Source of the DNA: Larix sibirica | Taxonomy: Eukaryota > Streptophyta > Pinopsida > Pinales > Pinaceae | Direction: 5' to 3' | Length of the DNA: 10,722 nucleotides | NCBI GenBank assembly: GCA_004151065.3 | Contig: NWUY0300099464.1 | Location: forward strand, 8,930 to 19,651 | Shown: in pieces, positions 1-7,298 of the stretch | How the letters are laid out: every line of letters begins with the position of its first letter | Position numbering within the stretch: the first letter of the stretch is position 1 | The notes under the pieces: model-generated | Told to the model about the DNA's origin: nothing | Databases searched by the model: none | The model's input: the letters and a program-made list of their open reading frames with translations, nothing else | Translations under genes and position numbers: made by a program

Positions 1-170
1 CCTTGGGAGGTTGCTGTTCCCATGGTTAAAAAAAAAAAAAAAATTGAAAATTATATTAATTTTAAAAATTAAAAAAAAAATACAAACATGTAAAATTTAT
101 ATTTCTTGATACATATTTGTAAGTTGATTAAACACAAAATAATATATGACTAATTTGATCCACGTGACAA

Positions 171-248
171 AATAATATGTGAATAATATGTGACATGGTT
201 TAAAATAATAATATGTGACTATGTGAATAATCTGTAACATGGTTTAAA
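171..248. repeat. Imperfect two-copy AT-rich tandem repeat
   Basis: Two adjacent copies of a unit of about 35-42 bases share the core aataatatgtga and both end in acatggtttaaa (about 171-204 and 206-247). The second copy carries a small internal addition (ctatgtga). It lies in strongly AT-rich DNA that opens with a run of A at about 29-44. No reading frame crosses it. It looks like a local slippage duplication in non-coding DNA. Nothing else is visible in bases 1-170 beyond A and T runs. Confidence 0.6.
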
Positions 249-505
249 ATTTAATTTGGGTGTAAGTTAAAGTTTAAACAATTTTGCATTTATTATTTAG
301 GGAATTGAGTTAAAATCTAGCTAAAATTATTGATAGTTTTGAGTTGTTGAAATTGTATAATTTGGGTGTCTAGGGGTAATTGAGAGTGTTGAATCCAATT
401 GTAATTTGAACAATGAAAATTACAATTTCAACAACAAATCATATAGCGCCAAACTCATAAAAAATGCAAACCATCTAAACTTTAACTCACTCCTTTAATT
501 TAAGT
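249..505. mobile_element. Foldback, MITE-like inverted-repeat unit
   Basis: The two halves are inverted relative to each other. The 14-mer ttgttgaaattgta at 344-357 is matched exactly by its reverse complement at 421-434. The outer arms also pair: tgtaagttaaagttta at 261-276 against taaactttaactcac at 476-490, and tttgcatttatta near 283-297 against a matching stretch near 458-470. There is no coding capacity. Long imperfect inverted arms around a short AT-rich centre fit a miniature inverted-repeat transposable element or a foldback relic. I could not define the outer ends or a target-site duplication, so the superfamily is not assigned. Confidence 0.5.
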
Positions 506-588
506 TTTTTCCCTAATAAGTCAAAGATTATAGTTATAAGCTTTACTCAAATTTACTTCACTTTTTATTTGTTTTTAATTTGTTTTTT

Positions 589-733
589 AATATACATGAT
601 TTTGAATTCAACAGATTCTAATAAGAAGTTGAAATTAATTATAAATTTTGTTAAATTGATTGTCAATAATAATTTTTAAAAATATATATGATTTTGAATT
701 TTGAATTTTGAAAAATATATATGATTTTGAATT
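589..733. repeat. Three dispersed copies of a 20 bp AT-rich motif
   Basis: The motif aatatayatgattttgaatt occurs at about 589-608, 681-700 and 714-733. The last two copies are separated only by a ttgaattttg spacer, so that stretch reads as a local tandem duplication. It is non-coding, and no function is suggested. Confidence 0.55.
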
Positions 734-1437
734 GATAGCTTGCTTCGTATGAAGTGGATCTAAACATTATTTCTATTTTTTCTTTGAATTATATCTTTCA
801 TGATGCCTTTTATCTCACATAAGGAGTTTCGTATGAGATAAATTCTAACTAAAATGCCTCGTTTTCCGGCATTTTTGGTAGAGTTTCCATAAATGTTTGG
901 CAACCATTTCAAAATTGTCATTGTATTCATTACTTTTTGTAATTTCAGTGATATATATTTCCATCCTAGCAATTTTAACATGTTTTAAAGCCACTCAAAT
1001 GCTCCAAATTTTTACGATTTAAATAGTGTAGATTTCAAATTTTACAAATATGTTGTTCACCAAATTTCAACAATGAGGGGGCGATTTGGTTGTCGCATAG
1101 TCTTCTCCATTTTTTACCATGACTATATGTAAAGAGGGTGGAAACGTGGAGTTTATATGTAAAGAAGATGGAAATGCAAAGTTCATATCCACATCTAAGT
1201 GCTTAAAGGAGGGTTGGGCGCTTTAGCTACTCAAGTGGTTTTTTCTCCAATGGTCCACATCCTTAGGTTTATTCTTTTAATTTTTTCATGCAATGATGTG
1301 CAAATGTCATGTTTATTGACAAGCCTTGCTTTGAAAATTTGTATTATCCTAATCTAAAACCTAATCCCATTGGTAATGTTCACATTGTGCCATATTATGA
1401 TTTAAGTATCCATTAACTTAGGTCAACCTCTACATAT
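734..1437. other. Non-coding stretch with no recognisable gene
   Basis: I recognise no gene, RNA or transposon end in these 700 bases. A 73-codon minus-strand frame (760-981) and a 35-codon plus-strand frame (1309-1416) are open. The short plus-strand one has a protein-like composition (rich in Pro, Asn and Tyr, with few low-complexity runs) and could be a scrap of a retroelement polyprotein, but it matches no family I know. The rest is AT-rich with scattered stops in all frames. Confidence 0.5.
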
Positions 1438-1772
1438 TGTTAGGTCAAAACTTGACTCAATTATTGAGTGAATAAAGATAACCTTGATTTGGTCAAATGG
1501 GTTTATCATTGGTGGTTTAGCCCATGGTTTTGGGTAACCCATGGTATTTTGTTGTGATGAAGCCTACTTAAAGACTTGAGTAACTCCATTGTACGATGCA
1601 TGTGAGTGTTGGCCAAATTGGCCATGCCTTGGAAAGAGTGGTCAAAAATCATTTATCTATTGTTGTTGGTTTTCCCTGGAAATGATTTTTAGGGTAAAAA
1701 AATATTCTTTATCTTATGGCATGTTTGTTTCATATTTATTTTATTTCTCTTGTCATGCTGGTAGATTTAACA
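1438..1772 (+). repeat. Left LTR of the miniature element
   Basis: It starts TGTTAGGTCA and ends TTTAACA, immediately before the primer-like site, giving TGT...ACA ends. Bases 1438-1615 align with 1956-2134, including a long near-identical block around ttgatttggtcaaatggg and ggtttatcattggtgg. Beyond 1616 the similarity to the right copy becomes patchy, so one copy has gained or lost roughly 80 bases. A hairpin-forming stretch at 1522-1544 (ccatggtt and aacccatgg arms) is kept in both copies. A plus-strand frame that spans the LTR and internal boundary is not considered a gene. Confidence 0.6.
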
Positions 1773-1774
1773 AC

Positions 1775-1786
1775 TGTTATCAAAGC
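1775..1786 (+). promoter_or_regulatory. Primer-binding-like site, initiator tRNA-Met type
   Basis: The 12 bases TGTTATCAAAGC differ at two positions from TGGTATCAGAGC, the usual plant LTR-retroelement primer site pairing with the 3' end of initiator tRNA-Met. It lies two bases after the ACA end of the left LTR, where a primer site is expected. Both differences are base substitutions consistent with age. Confidence 0.55.
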
Positions 1787-1944
1787 TCGACACACCTAGA
1801 CTCTATGCAATTAGGCATGTGTAGCCCTCACTTATTGATTCACCAGTGTAAAGTCTAGATGTAGACTTAGGTGATGGGGGGAGGGGGCATGCATTCTCAT
1901 ATAGTAGTTAAAAAGCTTGAGGGGAGTTCGTGCATGTCAAGTTT

Positions 1945-1955
1945 AAAGGGGGGAA
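1945..1955 (+). promoter_or_regulatory. Polypurine tract of the miniature element
   Basis: The run AAAGGGGGGAA directly precedes the TGTAAGG start of the right LTR, the normal place for the plus-strand primer of an LTR element. A second G-rich run (gatggggggaggggg, about 1873-1887) lies 60 bases upstream and is less well placed. Confidence 0.55.
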
Positions 1956-2205
1956 TGTAAGGTTAATCTTGACTCGGTTATGGGGAGATTAAAGATAATC
2001 TTGATTTGGTCAAATGGGTTTATCATTGGTGGTTTACAGACACATGGTTTTTGGTAACCCATGGTATTAACATATGATGAAACCTACTTATAGGGTTGAG
2101 TAACTTCATTGTAAGATGCTTATGAGTGGATGACCAATATCTTCTTCATCTTCATCGGGTGTGCTTGAATCTTATGTGTTATATTAATCTTATTCTAGTA
2201 AAGGG
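1956..2205 (+). repeat. Right LTR of the miniature element (3' end uncertain)
   Basis: It begins TGTAAGGTTAATCTTGAC and follows the left LTR clearly to about 2134. After that only scattered similarity remains (atcttatg, then a T-rich stretch near 2170-2205). I place the end near 2205 by matching the T-rich tail of the left LTR, but a CA end and a target duplication are not evident. By eye the two copies are roughly 80 percent alike in the aligned part, implying an old insertion. Confidence 0.5.
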
Positions 2206-3180
2206 GATAATTCCTTTCATGAGGTTTACTGATCATTGATGAGGTTGAGGGATTTTTAATCCATCCACTAGGTTTTCTAAGTTAATTCATTATTGTTGTG
2301 GTATTTTTATCCATATAGCAAAGATAAGTCTAGGTATAACTCCTAAGTATTTCTATTGGAATACATATTCTCGAGGCCCATTGGTTACACTTGAAAATTT
2401 TGTATAGGCACGAACAATTTGAAGTCTATGACATAATTGGATATTTCCATAACTTTGATATTTGGAGGTCTTTTGTGCTTAAAAGGAGTTGTGAGGCTTA
2501 ATATAAGGTGGTCAGTGGTAATTTTGGATTTTTTTTAGGAGGGAGAAAGAGTGATTTAACCTTTAGACCTATTCGTACATGGATAAATTAGATGTAGTGT
2601 ATTTCCAACATTCCATTGTTTCAAGCAAAAAGGTTTAGCAAAAGGAGCATTTTTATTTTGAAGGATTTATGGTGTGGTGATAGCGAAGGGTGAATTGGAG
2701 GGTCCTCTAATGTCATATAAATTCATTATTAGAGATCTCTATGATCTTATTTTAAAGGAGGACCTATCAATGATGAATGGTAGTATGCAAGGCCCCATTT
2801 AAAGAGATTGGCAATGGCCCCATGACAATAATATTTTTTAGTTTAATAGAAAAAAACTTTATCAAATTTTGTGCATTGTATGACTTCAACTCCTATTTTG
2901 AACAAACAATGGGGTAACTTAAACAATAAGTTTTTGTGGATCTCTTTGTTAAGTAGTGTTTGGTGATAAAAGGCTTCTTATTCATTGAGAGTTTGCATCA
3001 CTCATGATTTATCATGGCTTTCTCACCATATTTAGATTTGTCAAATTTGGATTCACTAATGGTGTATGTCCATGGTGTAGAGGGGCGATAAATTTAAGCA
3101 TCTATTTTAAGAGTTTCATTTTGCTAACCATGTTAGAAAAGTGTCCATGACAAATTTAGTCTTCTCCTATAAGGGTTATG
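2206..3180. other. Mostly unassigned non-coding DNA
   Basis: All frames are densely interrupted. No LTR ends, primer sites or conserved protein motifs are seen apart from the weak zinc-finger-like remnant described separately near 3067. It may be decayed transposon DNA, but the sequence itself does not show which kind. Confidence 0.4.
2935..3125 (+). pseudogene. Possible LINE reverse-transcriptase zinc-finger remnant
   Basis: A plus-strand frame reads GVCPWCRGA at about 3061-3087, a Cys-x2-Cys pair. A one-step frame change then gives KHLF followed by a stop and EFH. In plant LINE ORF2 proteins the C-terminal zf-RVT domain has this pattern: a CPxC pair, then a His-Leu-Phe stretch, then a final Cys. 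Here that final Cys is not visible. The upstream part (2935-3060) is tryptophan- and leucine-rich but not recognisable. The match is short and needs frame changes, so chance is a real alternative. Confidence 0.2.
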
Positions 3181-3190
3181 ATCTCTAAAT

Positions 3191-3928
3191 TGTCATGGAT
3201 ATTTGACTAGAACTATTCATTATAATAAATCTTACAAGTTTATGCAAACTCTTTGTTATGCAATGTTATACTTAAGATTAAGATTTAATATTACTAGTTT
3301 ATCATTCAAAATATTGAAATGGAAGAAGCTAAAAAATAAAATGTCACACAATGAACACTAGATGTAGTCTAGGAAACCCAATAAAGGAATAACCGGCCAA
3401 AAGGTGAGGATTATGCCTTGCTTTGGTCAACCCAGATATGAAATGCAAATACAAAGAAAGAAGAACTCACTATCAAGTTGAAATAGACATTATGGCTTTT
3501 TATAGTGTACCTTAGATCTGAAAATGTTACCACATACAAGATATCAAAAATTATTCACAATGCATTAATATAAATACACTTAAGGTAGAGAAACACCTTA
3601 CAATGATCCTTTTATGGACAAATCCACTTTGAGAGGCCAACCTCCTATGAGCTAAGCTCCAAATAATGATATTATTCACACAAGCCTAATAAGGAGGACT
3701 CTATCATTGTTTATAGATCACAAGACAACTCTAACCATAAAAACCTACGAACTACCTATTGGACCTTTTTAATGAGGCCCCATTACATTTAGCCACTAAT
3801 AACTTACCATAGTGGGCCTTATTTAATAATAACAAACATAGTGGACCTCACTATACATTGAATGGAATCCACTATTACTTTAATGGGCCCTTCGGTTCCC
3901 CATCACACCGCAAGGGAGGGTCATAACA
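3191..3928 (-). repeat. Minus-strand LTR of an old retroelement (LTR A)
   Basis: Read on the minus strand it starts TGTTATGACC at 3928 and ends ATCCATGACA at 3191. The terminal inverted repeat is TGTTATG against TGTCATG, with one mismatch. A purine-rich tract sits just before the start, as for a 3' LTR. An A/T box tataaata lies at 3569-3576, with the symmetrical reading TATTTATA on the minus strand. The 3191 end is repeated at 10538-10722 in the same orientation. The similarity with that copy runs about 10 bases beyond the presumed end (3181-3190), so the exact boundary is uncertain. No coding sequence is inside. Confidence 0.6.
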
Positions 3929-3941
3929 CTCCACCACCCTT
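3929..3941 (-). promoter_or_regulatory. Polypurine-like tract next to LTR A
   Basis: On the minus strand the bases AAGGGTGGTGGAG immediately precede TGTTATGACC. The position and purine richness (two T interruptions) fit a plus-strand primer of an element running right to left, which makes LTR A its 3' LTR. Confidence 0.45.
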
Positions 3942-3990
3942 AGAAAAGTGTTGCCCTCAATGTTTGATGTGAAGATGTACAACCATAAAC

Positions 3991-4225
3991 CAGGGTCCCA
4001 TGGACTAATGTTAACCTCCATGTTGAAGCAGGCCAAGGAACCAAGGTCCCATGAATAAGTGTTAGCTATCATGTTGACGTAATCCAACAAGCTTGATTAA
4101 TCCTAGGTCCCATGTCTAAGTGCTAATGACCAAGGTGAAGTAGCCAATATCCCATGTGCAATGACTAAGTGCAATATCAAACTAGTCTAAGGGACTCATT
4201 CATAAACCTAGGTCCAGTGTCCATG
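3991..4225. repeat. Imperfect tandem repeat, about five units of 42-63 bp
   Basis: The core aaggtcccatg, followed by a form of taagtgttagc and then tgttgaagtagccaa, recurs with starts near 3994, 4045, 4106, 4148 and 4211. The spacing is 51, 61, 42 and 63 bases. The second and third units are most alike. Because units differ in length, the frame is not kept, so this is a non-coding minisatellite-like array rather than a protein repeat. It sits close to the purine tract of the minus-strand element. The minus-strand open frame at 3875-4090 is produced by this array and by the LTR start, and I do not call it a gene. Confidence 0.6.
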
Positions 4226-4496
4226 TGCTCCAACTGACCACCCACTGATGACACCTAAGCTCCACGAATGGTTGAGTGTTATGTGGCTTATTCCCATGAT
4301 GGTCATGTGGATCCAAAGTATAACCATCCAAAGAAAACAGATCCCCCAAATAGCAATAAAATGATAGACCCAAGAGGAACTCTACTACTATGGAAGAAGC
4401 ATACTGGAAATTGGTAGGCATTACCTGTTGTTTTCTTTCCTTCACAAGTTTCTCTTCATCTAGTAAAAAAGAAGATGGAAGTAGTTTTCTTCCCAA
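4200..4496 (-). pseudogene. Open minus-strand frame, possible continuation of the element's coding remnant
   Basis: A 98-codon frame starts MGRKLLPSSFLLDEEKLVKE. It could continue, after a frame change, the longer interrupted frame that ends at about 4456-4459. Its first third is charged and protein-like (DEEKLVKERKQQ). The rest is aromatic-rich and unlike any domain I know, and its end runs into the tandem array. The product is not recognised. A chance open frame is equally likely for the second half. Confidence 0.25.
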
Positions 4497-4812
4497 AAAT
4501 TACAATTATCCATATACCAATCCTCATAAGCATATTCTAAATCATACCATGCATATCTTTCTTGGTTATACTCATCAATGGTGAAAAATATGTGATATTA
4601 ATAACACAAGCCTCCTTCAATTTAAACAAATCCTTCTTAAGTTTACTAATTAGCTATTGCATAGATTTTGAATATACATTCATAGCTTGAAAAAAACTAT
4701 TCACCAACATGCATCCTCCCATGGCGTGTTCCACCACTTTTCCATTTGTGAATGTTGTGAGGGTTTGAGGATAGAATTTTTCAAGGGTTGTAGCATATTG
4801 GAGATTGGTTGG
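4459..4812 (-). pseudogene. Interrupted minus-strand coding remnant, possibly gag-like
   Basis: A single minus-strand frame runs about 118 codons, from 4812 down to a TGA at 4458-4456, with only two internal TAG codons (4656-4654 and 4539-4537). The composition is protein-like, with a stretch reading MGGCMLVNSFFQAMN (about 4723-4679) followed by a Lys/Leu-rich, helix-prone segment (LISKLKKDLFKLKEAC, about 4653-4606). I do not recognise the product. Its place, a few hundred bases after a primer site in the same orientation, is where gag normally sits, so a degenerate structural protein of the minus-strand element is my inference. Confidence 0.4.
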
Positions 4813-5176
4813 AAATATAACATATAATATGCCATATGCAATGTCTAGAAATTATCTCTCCAACAACATTGATTTGGTTGCAATCTGATCACCCTATCAA
4901 AAGTTATGTCTTCTACAAGATCCTCAGTTGTCGCCAGAAACCCTGAAAAATAACATATTTCAAATGGCAATATCTCTCTCATTTAGGCTCTGATTTGTGT
5001 GATTTTTTTTTGAAATCGTGTATTTCTTTAGAGGAACTCAAATCTACAATCAATTTCTGCAATGTTTCCAAAATTTACTTAGAAACTGATCTAAGTGTCA
5101 CAAGCCCTTTTTTCTCTTTGAAAAACCTACAAAATAGAAGGGAAGACAAAGTTCTATACTTTTGGCCCTGGAAGGT

Positions 5177-5188
5177 CCTCTGATACCA
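5177..5188 (-). promoter_or_regulatory. Primer-binding site, initiator tRNA-Met type, minus strand
   Basis: The minus strand reads TGGTATCAGAGG, 11 of 12 bases identical to the standard plant LTR-element primer site TGGTATCAGAGC. It starts two bases after an ACA end (the LTR-like block beginning at 5191). This defines a retroelement running right to left whose 5' LTR lies to the right of this point. Confidence 0.75.
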
Positions 5189-5190
5189 AT

Positions 5191-5697
5191 TGTAGATAAT
5201 CCATTTGAACATATTGTTGCTACAATGGCACCGAATGCAACACTCGGTAAGATTACTCTCTTGTACCTAGATATTAAGGTAGTATGACTAAGGTCAAGGT
5301 TGAGCCTCCTTAGTTAGCACCCTGAGATATTAGGTCAAGTACTATTGTTGGACCATGCAAGTATATCATAGATCTATAGCACCTGACAATCCCTTCTCCT
5401 TGGGACCCTGGAAACCCTGACCCTACAAGAAACAAGCTAAATTCCTACATATTTGCATCCACAAGTCATTTAGATATTTTGTCAATGCAGTATCCCTATT
5501 CTATGTGACCAGTTAGCGAAATTCCTATATCTTGCATCGAGAAGGAATTTGGAAATTATGTTGATGTGGTAATATTATGTAGGGATCAATACTCACCTCA
5601 ACAAAAGAAGAATAAGGATCCATCTGTACCATTTTTAGATGCCTATCTCACAAGAATCCTTGCATCATGTTCGTTGTGTTGGTATACATCTCCAACA
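5191..5697 (-). repeat. LTR-like block next to the minus-strand primer site (LTR R)
   Basis: On the minus strand it would run from TGTTGGAGATG at 5697 to GATTATCTACA at 5191, a 507-base unit with TGT...ACA ends followed at once by the primer site. That makes it a 5' LTR. It contains a two-copy 58-base direct repeat in what would be its U3 part. It does not resemble LTR A by eye, so its partner 3' LTR is not identified. The right edge rests only on the TGTTGGAG motif. Because tctccaaca also ends the chromovirus 3' LTR, this edge could instead be the end of a chromovirus 5' LTR. Confidence 0.45.
5435..5571. repeat. Two-copy direct repeat, 58 bp units at 80 bp spacing
   Basis: Bases 5435-5492 and 5515-5571 align almost end to end: ag-c-aaattccta, then ttgcatc, then aatt/attta, then a tgt-a-tg-gta ending. 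They lie inside the block taken as LTR R. Duplicated segments are common in LTR promoter halves, where they can act as enhancers; for this copy that role is inference only. Confidence 0.6.
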
Positions 5698-5843
5698 ACC
5701 CATTTTCTATGGACCATCATGCACCATATTTGGTGATACATCTCAAAATACTCCTCTTTAGTTCGTGGTGATTTTGATATAAGGTGGTGTTAATCATTTT
5801 ACAATCATAAGTGGTCCCATGGTACACCCACAACTAGAAAAAC
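5698..5843 (+). other. Chromovirus leader before gag
   Basis: About 146 non-coding bases precede the gag ATG, a plausible 5' untranslated length. A clean tRNA-Met primer site is absent. The closest strings are ttggtgatacatctc (5729-5743) and ttggtatacatctcc (5679-5693), each matching only the first half well. Either the primer site has decayed or it was lost with the 5' LTR. Confidence 0.4.
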
Positions 5844-6840
5844 ATGGAGGACCCAGCTAAGGATCCACCCACCGACACTAAATATCTTGCATCGGTGGTC
5901 ACAACAATGTAGGATGCAGTCGACCAGATCAAAATCAATATGGCTAACCAACAACAAGTGATTGATGTTATCACTCAACACATGAGACTAGCACCTAAAA
6001 AATAGGATCCAACCAATGAAGCATTTGTCAAAGAAGAACAGGGTTCTCACACTCTCTTTACAGAAACTCAACCTCTATCCTTTGAGGATAACAGTTCATG
6101 GCATTAATTACCAAAGGTCAACATATGAAAATTTGATGGCTCAAATTCCTCGGGTTAGGTTACCCAAATGGAACATTATTTTGCTTTCCATGGCATTAAG
6201 TATGATCTCCAAAAATTAAAAATTGGGATTTTATATTTAGACTTCGAATGTTGGCAATGTTGGCAATGGTGGAAATGGTGGTAGTGGTACAAAAAATATT
6301 ATCGTACTTATGTCCCTTAGAGGCAATTTGTGAATATATTTAAAGATTGTTTTGAAAGTGACACTTACTGCTTGGGAAGGTTGACCAAAGTACACCAAAA
6401 CGGCATAGTTATGGACTATATTACAACCTTTGAGAAATTGTCAATCCAAATAGATGGCCTCTTTGATTCATTTTTCAAGAATGCTTAATCAGTGGCCTCG
6501 AGGAGGCAATTCAAGCACATGGCATTATGCAACGACTCTAAACTTAGTTAGAAGCTTGTGATAGAGCTAGAGAATCTGGAATGGTGATCAATGCCTAACC
6601 CAACAGACCTTCCTTTCTCACTCACACTTCTAACACTCCCATGGATCCTACTTTTAGCACTTCCAACATACCACCACTGAGAATCCAAAAGTTATATCCT
6701 GATGCGATCTATGAAATCAATGGATCGAACTTTACTATAACTGTGATAAAAAATATTTTTGAGGGCATAAATGGAAATAACATAGATTATTCCAAATAAA
6801 TGTATCCCTACATGAATCAGAAGGGGATGATACCCCTTGG
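5844..6840 (+). pseudogene. gag: Chromovirus gag remnant with damaged zinc knuckle
   Basis: Gag forms the particle that packages element RNA. The ATG at 5844 opens MEDPAKDPPTDTKYLASVV. The same frame, despite stops at 5910, 6003, 6105, 6126, 6156 and 6282, runs through the retrotransposon Gag core: KFDGSNSSG-stop-VTQMEHYF at about 6129-6185, then FVNIFKDCFE and LGRLTKVHQNG. A frame change near 6482 gives CLISGLEEAIQAHG. The nucleocapsid knuckle at 6730-6780 reads LYYNCDKKYF-stop-GHKWK. The family pattern Cys-x2-Cys-x7-His-x-Cys has lost its first Cys (Tyr, 6733-6735) and its last (Trp, 6772-6774). A TGG-rich stretch at 6252-6287 (repeated Trp) looks expanded. It is non-functional. Confidence 0.85.
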
Positions 6841-6927
6841 CCCACAGAAGAAGACCACACCTTGCAACATCTTAGGGAGGAATCATAATTTCCACTCCAT
6901 GACTTATCACGTTTCTTAGCACCCCAA

Positions 6928-7298
6928 ACATTGAAGCTGATAGGCTACATCAAGCATCACAAAGTAATGTATTAATTAATAGTGACAACACCCACAACTT
7001 TATTCATCAAATAGTGACAAAAGAAACCCATTGCTATAGTATCCCTATACCAGATTTCCAAACTATGATAGAAAATGGTGGTATGATTAAATGTGGGGGT
7101 CGATGTGAAAATTTGAAGCTACAAATGGATGACTACCATTTCAAAACCCGCATGTTCACTATTGAAATGGTTGTTTGTGTTGTAGTATTGGGGGCAGAAT
7201 GGCTAAGGACTTTGGGACCGACCACCATGGATTTCAAGGACCTATATATAAGATTCGCCGAGGAAGGACATGAACATCATCTCAAAGGGATTACTTAG
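6928..7298 (+). pseudogene. Chromovirus aspartic protease remnant, active site lost
   Basis: The protease cleaves the element's polyprotein. TLKLIGYIKHHKV (6928-6966) leads to the active-site loop. A one-base deletion near 6967-6968 shifts the frame, after which it reads VLINSDNTHNFIHQ (6969-7010). The retropepsin signature Asp-Ser-Gly is here Asn-Ser-Asp (6978-6986), so the catalytic Asp and the Gly are both changed by single G-to-A type substitutions. From 6969 the frame stays open to 7298, including CGGRCENLKLQM and the C-terminal VVLGAEWLRTLGP block. This is the longest undamaged stretch upstream of the integrase C-terminus. It starts no real gene of its own: the GTG at 7014 is internal. 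Confidence 0.85.

Larger units (their letters stand above)
1438..2205 (+). mobile_element. Miniature LTR retroelement (TRIM-like, non-autonomous)
   Basis: Two direct repeats that both begin TGT-AGGT (1438 and 1956) flank a short internal stretch. Just after the left repeat lies a primer-binding-like site at 1775-1786, two mismatches from the 12 bases complementary to initiator tRNA-Met. Just before the right repeat lies a purine run ending in six Gs (1945-1955). This order (LTR, primer site, short internal region, polypurine tract, LTR) is that of a terminal-repeat retrotransposon in miniature. The internal part is only about 170 bases and has no retroviral protein motif, so mobility would have depended on another element's proteins. 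The right end is uncertain. An internal deletion derivative of a larger element is the main alternative. Confidence 0.55.
3929..5176 (-). mobile_element. Internal region of a minus-strand, non-autonomous LTR element
   Basis: This 1.25 kb lies between a minus-strand tRNA-Met primer site (5177-5188) and a purine tract with an LTR start (3929-3941), the two landmarks that bound an LTR-element interior. It lacks any recognisable protease, reverse transcriptase, RNase H or integrase. It holds an interrupted minus-strand frame of unknown product and a tandem repeat near the purine tract. A large retrotransposon derivative without pol is the simplest reading. However, the LTR-like blocks on its two sides do not resemble each other, so the interior could be a junction of two different elements. 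Confidence 0.45.

Noticed and set aside
29-44. Poly-A run as a retroposon tail
   Set aside because: No coding remnant or target duplication precedes it within the window; the whole neighbourhood is A/T runs.
760-981. 73-codon minus-strand frame
   Set aside because: No recognisable motif, Lys/Asn/Ile-rich as expected from AT-rich DNA, no transposon or gene context.
1589-1858. 89-codon plus-strand frame
   Set aside because: It runs from the left LTR across the primer-like site into the miniature element's interior; such a boundary-crossing frame is not a plausible gene, and no domain is seen.
3875-4090. 71-codon minus-strand frame
   Set aside because: It is created by the tandem array and crosses the purine tract into LTR A; unit lengths are not multiples of three.
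4390-4584. 64-codon plus-strand frame
   Set aside because: It lies opposite the minus-strand coding remnants, which have the better context.
4995-5183. 62-codon plus-strand frame
   Set aside because: It ends in the minus-strand primer site and lies in what should be the leader of the minus-strand element; no motif.
5679-5693. ttggtatacatctcc as a plus-strand tRNA-Met primer site
   Set aside because: Only the first seven bases match, it is not preceded by an LTR CA end, and it lies before the tctccaaca motif rather than after it.
6016-6219. 67-codon plus-strand frame overlapping gag
   Set aside because: It is in a different frame from the Gag core, which reads through stops in the frame of the 5844 ATG; a shadow.
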